From JBMNCQ01 sp049366715 (GTDB taxonomy: Bacteria; Bacillota; Peptococcia; Peptococcales; BICA1-8), in assembly GCA_049366715.1 (NCBI GenBank), contig JBMNCQ010000010.1:17021-81020 (forward strand): a stretch of DNA of 64,000 nt, written 5' to 3'. Shown in pieces: positions 17,378 through 25,432 of this stretch. Position 1 is the stretch's first letter; each line of letters begins with the position of its first letter. Both the position numbers and the translations under genes were made by a program. The notes below the pieces were generated by a model. It ran no database searches, was not told where the DNA came from, and saw only the letters and a list, made by a program, of their open reading frames with translations.

Positions 17378-18019
17378 TTAAGATGGTTTACAGTTACCCA
17401 TTTTTTTCCGGGCGGCGAAAACAGCTTCAATCAAAACCTCAAATCCCGCAGCAAATATGAACACGATCCATGCATACCGCCACCCCCAGGTGAAACCTAA
17501 TAATAAGAAGCTTGCAAAGGTCAATATCCATAAGGCACCGGAAATATTGCCCCTTACCATCATTGAACGTGGGTTACTGTAATATTCTATCCATTGTTTC
17601 TGCCAGTGCGTATCCATTTTACTTCTGCTTTTTTCAGTAAGTCCCAGATATACAAAAACGATCACTGAAAGTATCACAAAGGGCATTGCGGCTGCCAATA
17701 CTTCAAAAAGTTCATTCCCTCTTAAATATACTAACCCCGACGAAAAAAATCCGCCCAACAACACCGCCGTGGCTAAACTATAGGCCAGTGCTCTCTTCCA
17801 ATTCATCCCGTAATCATAGGCCGTTTCCTGAGTCAGGCCAAGATAAACAAACAGTGCAACGGAAACAATAAAAAAGGGCATTAAAGTCCCTGCGGCGGCT
17901 AATAAACCTTTTTCATGAAGATAAACAATTCCTGCAGTCATAACTCCAAACAAGAGAATTGCGGATGCCGCAACATATCCTATTACATGTTTTTCATCCA
18001 GGGTTTGCTTTTTCCACAT
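17378..18019 (-). CDS. Membrane protein with internal duplication, unknown function
   Basis: This 213-residue protein has about six membrane helices and no recognised family. Residues 12-64 (YVAASAILLFGVMTAGIVYL, then MPFFIVSVALFVYLGLTQET) and residues 77-129 (YSLATAVLLGGFFSSGLVYL, then MPFVILSVIVFVYLGLTEKS) are clear copies of each other, so the first four helices arose by duplication. The last third (WILTFASFLLLGFTWGWRYA) resembles 2TM-type small membrane segments. It lies 118 bp downstream of the TetR gene at 18138 on the same strand and may be its partner. The ribosome site is weak. It is not obviously related to the fluoride transcript that starts just downstream. Confidence 0.7.
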   Translation of the reverse strand: MWKKQTLDEKHVIGYVAASAILLFGVMTAGIVYLHEKGLLAAAGTLMPFFIVSVALFVYLGLTQETAYDYGMNWKRALAYSLATAVLLGGFFSSGLVYLRGNELFEVLAAAMPFVILSVIVFVYLGLTEKSRSKMDTHWQKQWIEYYSNPRSMMVRGNISGALWILTFASFLLLGFTWGWRYAWIVFIFAAGFEVLIEAVFAARKKMGNCKPS

Positions 18020-18137
18020 ATCTTCATTAATTTTGGCCTCCGCTGCTTTTCTTAAATTCTCCCTTCATTCACTCATCATGCTGATTATTGAGGTATTTTC
18101 GATACTCATAAGATTTATAAAGACTTCCGGCAGCGGG

Positions 18138-18707
18138 TCACCGGGTTTCAGCTCTCTTCATGAAACCGTATTGTAAAAACTCCAAAAGCTGCCTGACCGT
18201 TTCTTCAAAAGTTAAACCATTGGTAATAATGAATTCAGGATTAACTACTGCCCGGATAGCTGCCAGCACCGCCGTGGTTACAATGCGGGGGTCCAGTTCC
18301 CTGGTATAGGCCTTATTCCTGTCATTCAGGCATACACGAATAATGTTCTGAACCTTAGCCACGCGGAAATCATCTATTCTCTTCCAGTAACGGGGATAGT
18401 GCTGGCGCAGGTCATCCAATACCAGAGGATTGCTAATGATCTGCCCCCCCTGATAAAATGCGTCGAGAATATATTTAACCATTTCATCCGGCGTCCGCTG
18501 AACAGCGACTAATTCCTCAATCTTAACCGCCATCCCCGCCATAAATTTGTCCAAGGCGGCTTCAATTATTTCATCTTTACTGTGAAAGTACCGATAAAGG
18601 GTACGTTTACTTAAACCGGCCTCCGCTGCCAGTTCATCCATAGTCACCCGGTAAAAACCCTTGATCCTGGAAAGTTCCAGAAAAGCACTGAGAATTCTCT
18701 CTTTAAT
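18138..18707 (-). CDS. TetR-family regulator, probable ATT start
   Basis: The clear part is a TetR regulator: a helix-turn-helix (TMDELAAEAGLSKRTLYRYFHSKDEII) and a helical ligand domain. A conventional start (GTG at 18647) would cut off helix 1 of the DNA-binding domain. Upstream the same frame continues with ordinary TetR text (IKERILSAFLELSRIKGFYR) back to an AGGAGG site at 18720-18715, with no ATG, GTG or TTG. The ATT at 18707 stands seven bases after that site, so I place the start there; the sure minimum is 18138-18647. It is on the same strand as, and downstream of, the YbhGFSR-like efflux operon (19212-23130), which it could regulate, as YbiH does for that system in enteric bacteria. 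Confidence 0.82.
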   Translation of the reverse strand: MKERILSAFLELSRIKGFYRVTMDELAAEAGLSKRTLYRYFHSKDEIIEAALDKFMAGMAVKIEELVAVQRTPDEMVKYILDAFYQGGQIISNPLVLDDLRQHYPRYWKRIDDFRVAKVQNIIRVCLNDRNKAYTRELDPRIVTTAVLAAIRAVVNPEFIITNGLTFEETVRQLLEFLQYGFMKRAETR

Positions 18708-18739
18708 AATAAAACCTCCTTAAATGGGACAGGGGACAC

Positions 18740-19023
18740 ACCTGCCGGTGTCCATGATTCATTTTAAGACAGGAATGTCCCCAACGAATATAGGGGACTC
18801 ACCTNNNNNNNNNNNNNNNNNNNNNNNNNNNNNNNNNNNNNNNNNNNNNNNNNNNNNNNNNNNNNNNNNNNNNNNNNNNNNNNNNNNNNNNNNNNNNNNN
18901 NNNNGCCGGTGTCCATGATCCATTTCAGGACAGGAATGTCCCCAACAAATATAGGGAACTCACCTGCCGGTGTCCATGATCCATTTCAGGACAGGAATGT
19001 CCCCAACAAATATAGGGAACACT
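18740..19023. repeat. 61-bp tandem repeats interrupted by an assembly gap
   Basis: Copies of a 61-bp unit begin at 18744, 18905 and 18966 (GCCGGTGTCCATGATC...). The last two are nearly identical; the first differs at several bases. The third copy stops matching near 19023. Each unit contains the short palindrome GGACA-GGAA-TGTCC. The copy number is unknown because 100 N replace the middle. The region lies between the efflux permease and TetR genes and codes for nothing I can support. Confidence 0.9.
18805..18904. other. Assembly gap (100 N)
   Basis: Exactly 100 N lie inside the tandem repeat, starting at a unit boundary. This is the usual placeholder for a gap of unknown size, so more repeat units are likely missing. 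Confidence 0.97.
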
Positions 19024-19211
19024 CCCACCTCAGTCTGGGATTCATCAAAAATATTAACTTTCAGCGGATGCATCATGCAGTATTGCTTGAAAGCTGATGC
19101 CGCAATATCATTTGTCTTTCTGCAGATGCCTCATACTGAATTCTTCATTATACCGTTCTCCATTCTCAATTCTCAATTCTCCATTATTAGCTTCTACCCT
19201 ACCCTGCGGCA

Positions 19212-20321
19212 TCAGGCAATTTTTTTCTTGAATTTTAAAGCACTGATCAGTAATAACACCACAGTGAAGACCACCAGAGAGACAACCTGCCCCACCAGAT
19301 ACGGGAAACCTATCCCCTTTAATACGATCCCCCTGATAATATCCAGATAATAGGTGAGGGGAATCAGATTACTGATATAATAAATCAAGCGGGGCATGGC
19401 ATCCCGGGGAAACATAAAACCTGACAGCAAAATACTGGGCAACATGACGAAAAAGCCCATTTGCATAGCCTGCATCTGGGTCTTGGCCACATTGGAAATC
19501 AAGATGCCCAATCCCAGGGAGGCCGTAATAAAAAAAAGGGTTAATAAATAAAGCTCTCCCAGGTTTCCCCTGATCGGTACCCGGAAAACGGTTACCCCGA
19601 TGAGCAAAGCCACCGTAATCTGCAAGTATCCCAGGACAATATACGGTATGATTTTACCGATCATTAATTCCAGGGACTTGATGGGGGTCACCATCAACTG
19701 CTCCAGGGTTCCCTTCTCTCTTTCCCGCACAATACCCATGGAAGTAAGCAAAACCATGGTCATGGTTACAACAATACCCAGGATTGCCGGTACCATATAA
19801 TAAGCCGTTATCCCGTCAGGATTATACCAGGGGCGGACTCTGATATCATAAGGAGGGCCGGCCGGTTTAATTTTCCGGGCCAGCATTTCCTGGGATTTGA
19901 GCAGACCGATGGAATTTGCTATGGCAATAGCCTGATTGGCCACCATATTATCGCTGGCATCCACCAGCACCTGAACCTGTGCCGGTACACCCCTGTTGAC
20001 ACTGGCGGCAAAATCGGGGGGAAAAACAATCCCTACCTTGGCTTTGCCGCTGTCAATCATTTTATTGACATCACTGTAGCTTTCGGCTGCATACTCAATA
20101 TCAAAATAGCCCGAAGCGCTGAAAGAATCCAGCAAGGTCCGGCTTTCAACGGATAAAGACTGATCAAATACCACGGTGGAAATATGCTTTACTTCCGTCT
20201 GGATAGCAAAGCCAAAAAGCAGAAGCTGAACCAGAGGAAGCATAAAAACCAGAGCCAGGGTCATTTTATCCCGCTGCATTTGGAGAAATTCTTTCTGCAG
20301 CACCGCTATTATTCTATGCAT
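19212..20321 (-). CDS. ABC-2 efflux permease, YbhS/YbhR-like
   Basis: This 369-residue permease has one N-terminal helix (about 20-40), a large extracellular domain (about 45-170, with DIEYAAESYSDVNKMIDSGK), and five helices in the C-terminal half, including the family text REREKGTLEQLMVTPIKSLE before helix 3. This is the YhhJ/YbhR/YbhS layout. The ATG at 20321 (MHRIIAVLQKEF) has GGAAGGTGAAGG upstream and overlaps the ATPase stop codon; the longer in-frame start is less likely. It works with two ATPase genes and an HlyD gene just upstream in the operon. Only one permease gene is present, so the channel is probably a homodimer. Related systems export cationic drugs and some antibiotics. Confidence 0.9.
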   Translation of the reverse strand: MHRIIAVLQKEFLQMQRDKMTLALVFMLPLVQLLLFGFAIQTEVKHISTVVFDQSLSVESRTLLDSFSASGYFDIEYAAESYSDVNKMIDSGKAKVGIVFPPDFAASVNRGVPAQVQVLVDASDNMVANQAIAIANSIGLLKSQEMLARKIKPAGPPYDIRVRPWYNPDGITAYYMVPAILGIVVTMTMVLLTSMGIVREREKGTLEQLMVTPIKSLELMIGKIIPYIVLGYLQITVALLIGVTVFRVPIRGNLGELYLLTLFFITASLGLGILISNVAKTQMQAMQMGFFVMLPSILLSGFMFPRDAMPRLIYYISNLIPLTYYLDIIRGIVLKGIGFPYLVGQVVSLVVFTVVLLLISALKFKKKIA

Positions 20322-21237
20322 TACCTTCACCTTCCCTCTGACGTTTAGCCAGAGCCATAAAAACATCCTCTAAGGACGGAACTATGGATCTGGGCTCAAC
20401 TCCGGCAAATTCGGCCAATTCCCGGCAATGCTGCTCATCAGTCAGCAAAACATGCAGCAAAGCACCATGAATAGAGCAGTCTTTCACATAGGGTAAACTC
20501 TCCAGAGCACCGATTCTCTCCAGCGCCCGGGGTATGGCTAATTCTACCAGATAACCTGCCAGCGTATTCCTTTTCAAATGGTCGGGAGTGTCCACAGCTA
20601 TCAGTTTGCCGGCGGATATGAAAGCAATTTTATGACAGCGCTCGGCTTCATCCATAAAATGCGTCGTAACCATAATCGTTGTGCCTTGATTAGCCAATTC
20701 CTGAATAATGTTAAAAAATCTTCTGCGGCTGGTAGGACTAACACCGCTGGTCGGTTCATCCAAGAAAACAACGGACGGCCGGGCAATGATGGCACAGCCC
20801 AGGGCCAGGCGCTGTTTCCAGCCTCCGCTGAGATTGACTACCAGTTCTTTCTCCCGCCCCGTTAAACCTGCCATAGCGATCAGCTCCCCGATACGTTCCT
20901 GCCTGCTCTCCCGGGGAATGCTATAAATACCGGCATAGAAATTTAAGTTTTCCAGCACCGTAAGATCATCATAGAGACTGAATTTTTGGGACATATACCC
21001 GATGTGATTCTTAATTTTTTCCGTTTCCCGCAAGAGATCATATCCCAGGATAGTTGCTGACCCGGCGCTGGGCTCCAGAATGCCGCACAGCATCCTGATA
21101 GCCGTCGACTTTCCTGCCCCGTTGGGTCCCAAAAAACCATAAATTTCCCCGGGCTTAATTTTTATGTTCAGGTCATCGACAGCCGTAAAACTCCCGAAAG
21201 TCTTTGTTAAATCACGGGTTTCTACAACGTATTCCAT
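20314..21237 (-). CDS. ABC efflux ATPase, second half of a YbhF-like pair
   Basis: This 307-residue ATPase has Walker A GFLGPNGAGKSTAIRM, signature NLSGGWKQRLALG, Walker B VVFLDEPTSGVSP and H loop TTHFMDEAERC. The D loop reads SGVSP rather than SGLDP, a variant I have seen in this drug-export group. In enteric YbhF two such ATPases are fused in one chain; here the halves are separate genes that abut (stop and start at 21237). The start ATG is the natural one. It belongs to the operon 23130-19212. Confidence 0.9.
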   Translation of the reverse strand: MEYVVETRDLTKTFGSFTAVDDLNIKIKPGEIYGFLGPNGAGKSTAIRMLCGILEPSAGSATILGYDLLRETEKIKNHIGYMSQKFSLYDDLTVLENLNFYAGIYSIPRESRQERIGELIAMAGLTGREKELVVNLSGGWKQRLALGCAIIARPSVVFLDEPTSGVSPTSRRRFFNIIQELANQGTTIMVTTHFMDEAERCHKIAFISAGKLIAVDTPDHLKRNTLAGYLVELAIPRALERIGALESLPYVKDCSIHGALLHVLLTDEQHCRELAEFAGVEPRSIVPSLEDVFMALAKRQREGEGNA

Positions 21238-22139
21238 TAAGTCACCTCTTTCTCAGCCAGGGAAACAAAGATGTCGTCCATGGAAGGCCGGATTTTCTGT
21301 AAAGAACTGATCACAATATTCTGCCGTTCCAGAGCCGTCCGGACATCATCCCGGGTGGCTGTTTCCTCCAGCACCAGATGGTAACGGTCGCCAAAAAAAT
21401 AGGCATCATGGACCCCGGCCAGGTTCCGGAGAACAGCAGCATCTTTTAGATGGGCCTGCAATTCCAGCACAGTAAATGGGAACTCTTCCTTAAGCCCCTG
21501 GGGCGAAGCAATTTTTGCTATTTTGCCCCGGTCGATAAAGGCCACCTTAGTGCAAAGCTCTGCTTCATCCATATAAGGGGTAGAGATTAAGATGGTCATT
21601 CCCTCTTTATTAAGATTATAAAGAATTCTCCAAAATTCTTTGCGGGACTCAGGATCTACACCGTAGGTGGGCTCATCCAGAACCAGAATTTGCGGACGGG
21701 TCACCAGGGCACAAGTCAGGGCCAGCTTTTGTTTCATCCCGCCTGAAAGATGATCGGCAAAACGCTCTTTGAAATGAAAGAGGTTGGTAATCTCCAGTAT
21801 TTCATCTGCCCTTTGCCTAATAGTCTTTTTATCCAGTTTATACATGGCTCCGAAAAAATTGATATTCTCCATTACGGTCAGATCGCCATAAAGACTGAAA
21901 CGCTGGGGCATATAGCCCAGGTTATCCCTTTCGGCCAGCCGGTCGGGTGCCGTGCCCAGGACAGTGACCTGACCGGCGTCAGGGATAATCAGGCCGCAAA
22001 TCATGCGCATTAACGTCGTCTTCCCTGCTCCGTCGGGACCAACTAAACCACAAATTTCCTGCTTTGTTACCTGTAGATCTACCTCTTTGACAGCCCGGAC
22101 AGAGCCAAAAGATTTACTCACTCCGCAAGCTTTAATCAT
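21237..22139 (-). CDS. ABC efflux ATPase, first half of a YbhF-like pair
   Basis: This 300-residue ATPase has Walker A GLVGPDGAGKTTLMRM, signature HLSGGMKQKLALT, Walker B ILVLDEPTYGVDPE and H loop STPYMDEAELC, in which the usual His is replaced by Pro (TP instead of TH). The GPDGAGKTT and TPYMDEAE texts are typical of the first half of YbhF, so this is probably the less active site of a paired engine. It overlaps the HlyD stop codon by eight bases and abuts the second ATPase gene. Confidence 0.9.
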   Translation of the reverse strand: MIKACGVSKSFGSVRAVKEVDLQVTKQEICGLVGPDGAGKTTLMRMICGLIIPDAGQVTVLGTAPDRLAERDNLGYMPQRFSLYGDLTVMENINFFGAMYKLDKKTIRQRADEILEITNLFHFKERFADHLSGGMKQKLALTCALVTRPQILVLDEPTYGVDPESRKEFWRILYNLNKEGMTILISTPYMDEAELCTKVAFIDRGKIAKIASPQGLKEEFPFTVLELQAHLKDAAVLRNLAGVHDAYFFGDRYHLVLEETATRDDVRTALERQNIVISSLQKIRPSMDDIFVSLAEKEVT

Positions 22140-23130
22140 CCCGGCTCTCCCCGGAGAAAATTACATCGGCCGGCATGCCGGGCTTCAAAAGGCCGTCTGC
22201 ACTACTGATCCTGATTTTCACGGCAAACACTACATTTGTGCGTTCTTTTTTGGTCTGGATGGTTTTAGGAGTAAACTCACCTTTGGTAGCAATCTCCTCC
22301 ACAATACCCGCAAAACTCTCAGCCCTGCCGCTTACCGTAAAAGAAACTTTTTGACCCAGAGTCACCTGAGGCAGGTCATCGGTAGGAATATACACTTTAA
22401 TCCAGAGGTCATCCATATCAACAACTGTAGCCAGGGCAGCCCCCGGGGTAACATACTCTCCCAATTCATAATTTTTAGACAAAACCACACCGTTGGCCGG
22501 GGAATAAATTTTAAGATCGGCCAGCATAGCCTCGGTGGCTTTAAGAACAGCTTTATTCCGTTCTATTTCTAGCTGTGCCCCCTTAAGCACTTCCTGACGG
22601 CTGCCCGCCTGCAAAAGACTAAAACGGGCTTCGGCGGCCGCCAGCTGATTTTTGCCGACTTCCAGCTTAGTTTGAACCTGCTCATATTCTACCTGGGTAA
22701 CGGCACCGGCCGCCACGAGAGTCTTCAGCCTGGCTAAGTCTTCCGCTGCCTGGTCCAGGTTAGCCCGGGCAATATTCACATTAGCCTCGGCCTCTTTAAG
22801 CTCCTGTTCCCTGGCACCTGACAACAGGTCCGCCAGGTTGGCTTCAGACTTCACTACGCTTAATTCATCCCTTTCCCGCTGGGCTACCAGATCGTTACGG
22901 CTTAGTTCAGCCACCAGCTGACCTTTATTCACCAGATCCCCTGAATTTAAAGACAGGACTTTAATTGTCCCGGCCAGTTTCGCATTGAGATCTACACTGG
23001 TCGCTTCTATCGTGCCCGTGGCCTGGATTCCCCCCTGTTCCGTTTTAAAATATGTCTGCCAGATCCAGAAAGAACCGCTTAGCAGGCCTAGCGCTACAAT
23101 CAAGACCGCTATCCTCTTTATCTTCGCCAT
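22132..23130 (-). CDS. HlyD-family membrane fusion protein, YbhG-like
   Basis: This 332-residue protein has one N-terminal helix (about residues 5-24), a lipoyl half motif (SLNSGDLVNKGQLVAELSRND), a coiled-coil hairpin of about 110 residues (including AREQELKEAEANVNIARANL), the second lipoyl half (VLSKNYELGEYVTPGAALAT) and a beta-barrel end. This matches the adaptor of YbhGFSR-like exporters. The ATG at 23130 (MAKIKRIAVL) is chosen because AGAGGGGG stands seven bases upstream; a longer frame from 23169 has no such site. It is the first gene of the operon. Confidence 0.9.
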   Translation of the reverse strand: MAKIKRIAVLIVALGLLSGSFWIWQTYFKTEQGGIQATGTIEATSVDLNAKLAGTIKVLSLNSGDLVNKGQLVAELSRNDLVAQRERDELSVVKSEANLADLLSGAREQELKEAEANVNIARANLDQAAEDLARLKTLVAAGAVTQVEYEQVQTKLEVGKNQLAAAEARFSLLQAGSRQEVLKGAQLEIERNKAVLKATEAMLADLKIYSPANGVVLSKNYELGEYVTPGAALATVVDMDDLWIKVYIPTDDLPQVTLGQKVSFTVSGRAESFAGIVEEIATKGEFTPKTIQTKKERTNVVFAVKIRISSADGLLKPGMPADVIFSGESRDD

Positions 23131-23270
23131 TACCATTCCCCCTCTGTCTGCAAAGATTTTGACACACACAGGTATACTGATGTCACTTTTATAGTTTACT
23201 TAGTTTTCATGTTACCATCATTTGCTCCCCAAAACAATCCTAAAAAAATTTACCGTACCCCGGACAAAGT

Positions 23271-23313
23271 AAAATAACCATGATCAGGACCTTAATCCTG
23301 TCATGGTTATTTT
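23271..23313 (-). terminator. Terminator after the ABC-F gene
   Basis: A 14-15 bp stem (ATAACCATGACAGGA paired with TCCTGATCATGGTTAT, one bulge) sits just after the ABC-F stop codon, followed on the minus strand by TTTTAC. Confidence 0.75.
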
Positions 23314-23316
23314 CCC

Positions 23317-24963
23317 TTAAAGTTTCTCCTTCATGCTCTTTATTTCCGTCAATACTTGCCGATATTCTTTATCCAGCCTGGCCGGATCATCCTTCTTATC
23401 CGGCAGGGACAATCTGCCGATGATTTCTGCAAGACGGTTTTGCAAGACAAAAAGCTGTTTTTTTATTTCCTCTTGCTGCTCATCCCCGCATTTATTTTTA
23501 CGGGCCGCATATTCCTGATAACTACCTGTAAATATCCTTATTTTATGATCTGCGATCGTCATGATATGATCGGCAACGGAACTTATCAATCTTCTGTCAT
23601 GGGAAACAAACAATAACGCTCCCTGATACCCCCTCAGGACTTCTTCTATTACTTCCAGAGAGTTTATATCCAGGTAATTGGTAGGCTCATCTAAGATCAA
23701 AAGGTTTATCTCCTGCAATAATATTTTGGCCAGGGAAACTTTAACCCGCTCTCCTCCGCTGAGGACACTGATCTTTTTATGAATATCGTCTCCTTTGAAC
23801 AGCAGTCTTGCCAGAAATATCCTGATCAAAGTCTCAGGATAGCTGCTGTTTTCCATAACATTTTCCAGGATGGTCAGGTCTGTCTGCAAAATGTCCATGT
23901 CCTGACTGAAATAGCCAATCTTGGCTCCCGGGGTAATTTTTACGGACTCATCATTGTGCATGATCATTTTCAGCAAAGTACTTTTCCCGCAGCCATTAGG
24001 ACCAAGCAGAGCTGTTTTGGACCCGTTATAAATTTTGAACTCCCCATCCGTAAAGATGACCTTTTTGCCAAACTTTTTATTGATATTCCGACCTTCTATA
24101 ATTATTTTGCTGTGAAGTTTAGCAGAATCTGTAACATCCAGCCTGATGATTTCTTGGTCCTTAGGCCTTGCCTTAACCTCAAGATGTCTTATTCTGCTCT
24201 CAATATTTTTTTGGGCGCGGTCAAGATTAGCCTTGGCCTTTTGATTTCCCATTTTATGAAGCCTGGCCTCGGAATTGCCCATCCTTTTGGGAGTCTTCCG
24301 CATCGTTGTTACCCTTTCCTTTAAATCAACACTTACTCTCTCCAGCCGTTTTTTTTCTTTCCGATACTGCTGATATTCAAATTGAGCCCTTTCCCCGGCC
24401 TTTCTTTTCTGAGCACGATAATCACTGTAGTTACCATGATATACCTTCACCTTACCGTCTTCTATCTCCATTATCTTATTGCATACCTTATCCAGTAAGC
24501 TTCTATCATGGGAAATGAGAACCAGTCCGCCGCTATCTCCGACTAAACTGTTTTCCAAGAGTTCAATACCTTCCAGATCCATATTACTGGTGGGCTCATC
24601 TGCCAACAGCAGCTGGCTCTCCGTACTCAGACTCCGGGCAAGCTTAAATCTGGTTTTTTCCCCTCCGCTCATCTTCTCATCCCAGGTAGCTGCAACCCCG
24701 AATCTGGAAGCCATTTCAGCATTGATGCTTTTCCCGTCGGGCTCTTCAAGCTGGGATACATAGGAATAGCTTCCGTATAATTTTACCCAGCCTTCGTCCG
24801 GCTCTAATCTTTGACACAAAATATTCATTAACGTTGTTTTCCCTGCTCCGTTTACTCCTACCAACCCTATTCTATCTTCAGTATAAATTTTCAATTCTTC
24901 CACATCGATGATTAACCTCTCGCCGAAATACTTTTTAATTTTACTGCATTCGATCAACAACAT
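23317..24963 (-). CDS. ABC-F ribosome-protection type ATPase (antibiotic resistance class)
   Basis: This 548-residue protein has two ATPase domains and no membrane helices, the ABC-F layout. NBD1 has GLVGVNGAGKTT, MSGGEKTRFK and LLLADEPTSNMD; NBD2 has LLGPNGCGKSTL, LSGGERVKVS and LLILDEPTNYLD. All key residues are present. A long basic linker (about residues 185-290) separates them, as in Vga/Lsa/Msr proteins that push antibiotics off the ribosome. The C-terminus has an extra charged coiled coil. ATG at 24963 has GGGAGG upstream; a longer frame has none. A consensus promoter at 25288-25316 and a terminator-like hairpin in the 320-base leader suggest induction by attenuation. Which drugs it resists cannot be told from sequence. 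Confidence 0.88.
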   Translation of the reverse strand: MLLIECSKIKKYFGERLIIDVEELKIYTEDRIGLVGVNGAGKTTLMNILCQRLEPDEGWVKLYGSYSYVSQLEEPDGKSINAEMASRFGVAATWDEKMSGGEKTRFKLARSLSTESQLLLADEPTSNMDLEGIELLENSLVGDSGGLVLISHDRSLLDKVCNKIMEIEDGKVKVYHGNYSDYRAQKRKAGERAQFEYQQYRKEKKRLERVSVDLKERVTTMRKTPKRMGNSEARLHKMGNQKAKANLDRAQKNIESRIRHLEVKARPKDQEIIRLDVTDSAKLHSKIIIEGRNINKKFGKKVIFTDGEFKIYNGSKTALLGPNGCGKSTLLKMIMHNDESVKITPGAKIGYFSQDMDILQTDLTILENVMENSSYPETLIRIFLARLLFKGDDIHKKISVLSGGERVKVSLAKILLQEINLLILDEPTNYLDINSLEVIEEVLRGYQGALLFVSHDRRLISSVADHIMTIADHKIRIFTGSYQEYAARKNKCGDEQQEEIKKQLFVLQNRLAEIIGRLSLPDKKDDPARLDKEYRQVLTEIKSMKEKL

Positions 24964-25167
24964 AAAAAATCCCTCCCGATAAACTGGAGAGGATAGCATA
25001 ATATATCTTAATCCTGATAATTTTAACAGTATCCCAAACCCCGTGACATCAGACAACTTACCGCCACAAGCCGGGATTTAAATTAAACAAGGATTATCAA
25101 TGATATCAACAAGCTACCAACATTTATAAAACGCTATCCACCCACAAGTTTCTAAAATGCATGTTAA

Positions 25168-25193
25168 AAAGCCCTTACCGGGACTTTTCACAA
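25168..25193 (-). promoter_or_regulatory. Possible attenuator hairpin in the ABC-F leader
   Basis: On the minus strand AAAAGTCCC-GGTA-AGGGCTTTTT forms a stem with one bulge and ends in five T. It lies about 90-110 bases after the predicted transcription start and about 200 bases before the ABC-F start codon. That is where antibiotic-inducible ABC-F genes carry an early terminator. Confidence 0.55.
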
Positions 25194-25224
25194 ATTTCAT
25201 TTTCCAAAAAGCACTTGAAGTGGA

Positions 25225-25236
25225 TTATTTGCGCAT
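25225..25236 (-). promoter_or_regulatory. Possible very short leader reading frame (M-R-K-stop)
   Basis: ATGCGCAAATAA lies in the ABC-F leader, before the hairpin, with AGGGCAAGG about 11 bases upstream. Stalling on such short frames controls several ABC-F resistance genes. The match may be chance. Confidence 0.35.
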
Positions 25237-25287
25237 TTTTATCGGTACCTTGCCCTTTCTTGAATTTTTATTTAAACATCCGCTACA

Positions 25288-25316
25288 ATTATATAAGCTG
25301 CTTACCTTGCTGTCAA
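25288..25316 (-). promoter_or_regulatory. Consensus sigma-A promoter of the ABC-F gene
   Basis: TTGACA (25316-25311) and TATAAT (25293-25288) with a 17-bp spacer on the minus strand are a perfect match to the housekeeping consensus. The next gene on this strand is ABC-F at 24963, giving a leader of roughly 320 bases. Confidence 0.85.
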
Positions 25317-25432
25317 CTATGGCCGGTGACATGATCATCTCCAGAAATTACTTGAGAAAAAAAGGCATCTGCGGTCTCTATGTCTAACATTGTTATGAAT
25401 ACCATTTGTTTATTGCGAGGGAGTAATTTATT

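Noticed and set aside
18740..19023. CRISPR array
   Set aside because: The units are whole 61-bp tandem repeats without unique spacers, and no cas genes are in the window.
18724..19350. Three overlapping open frames in and after the repeats
   Set aside because: They arise from the tandem repeat and the N gap, and the longest runs antisense to the efflux permease.
23160..23190. TetR operator upstream of the YbhGFSR-like operon (TGACA-N16-TGTCA)
   Set aside because: The arms are only five bases and the spacing is longer than usual for TetR sites, so the match may be chance.
25157..25387. A 76-residue open frame on the plus strand before recQ
   Set aside because: It lies antisense to the ABC-F promoter and leader, has no ribosome site and matches nothing known.
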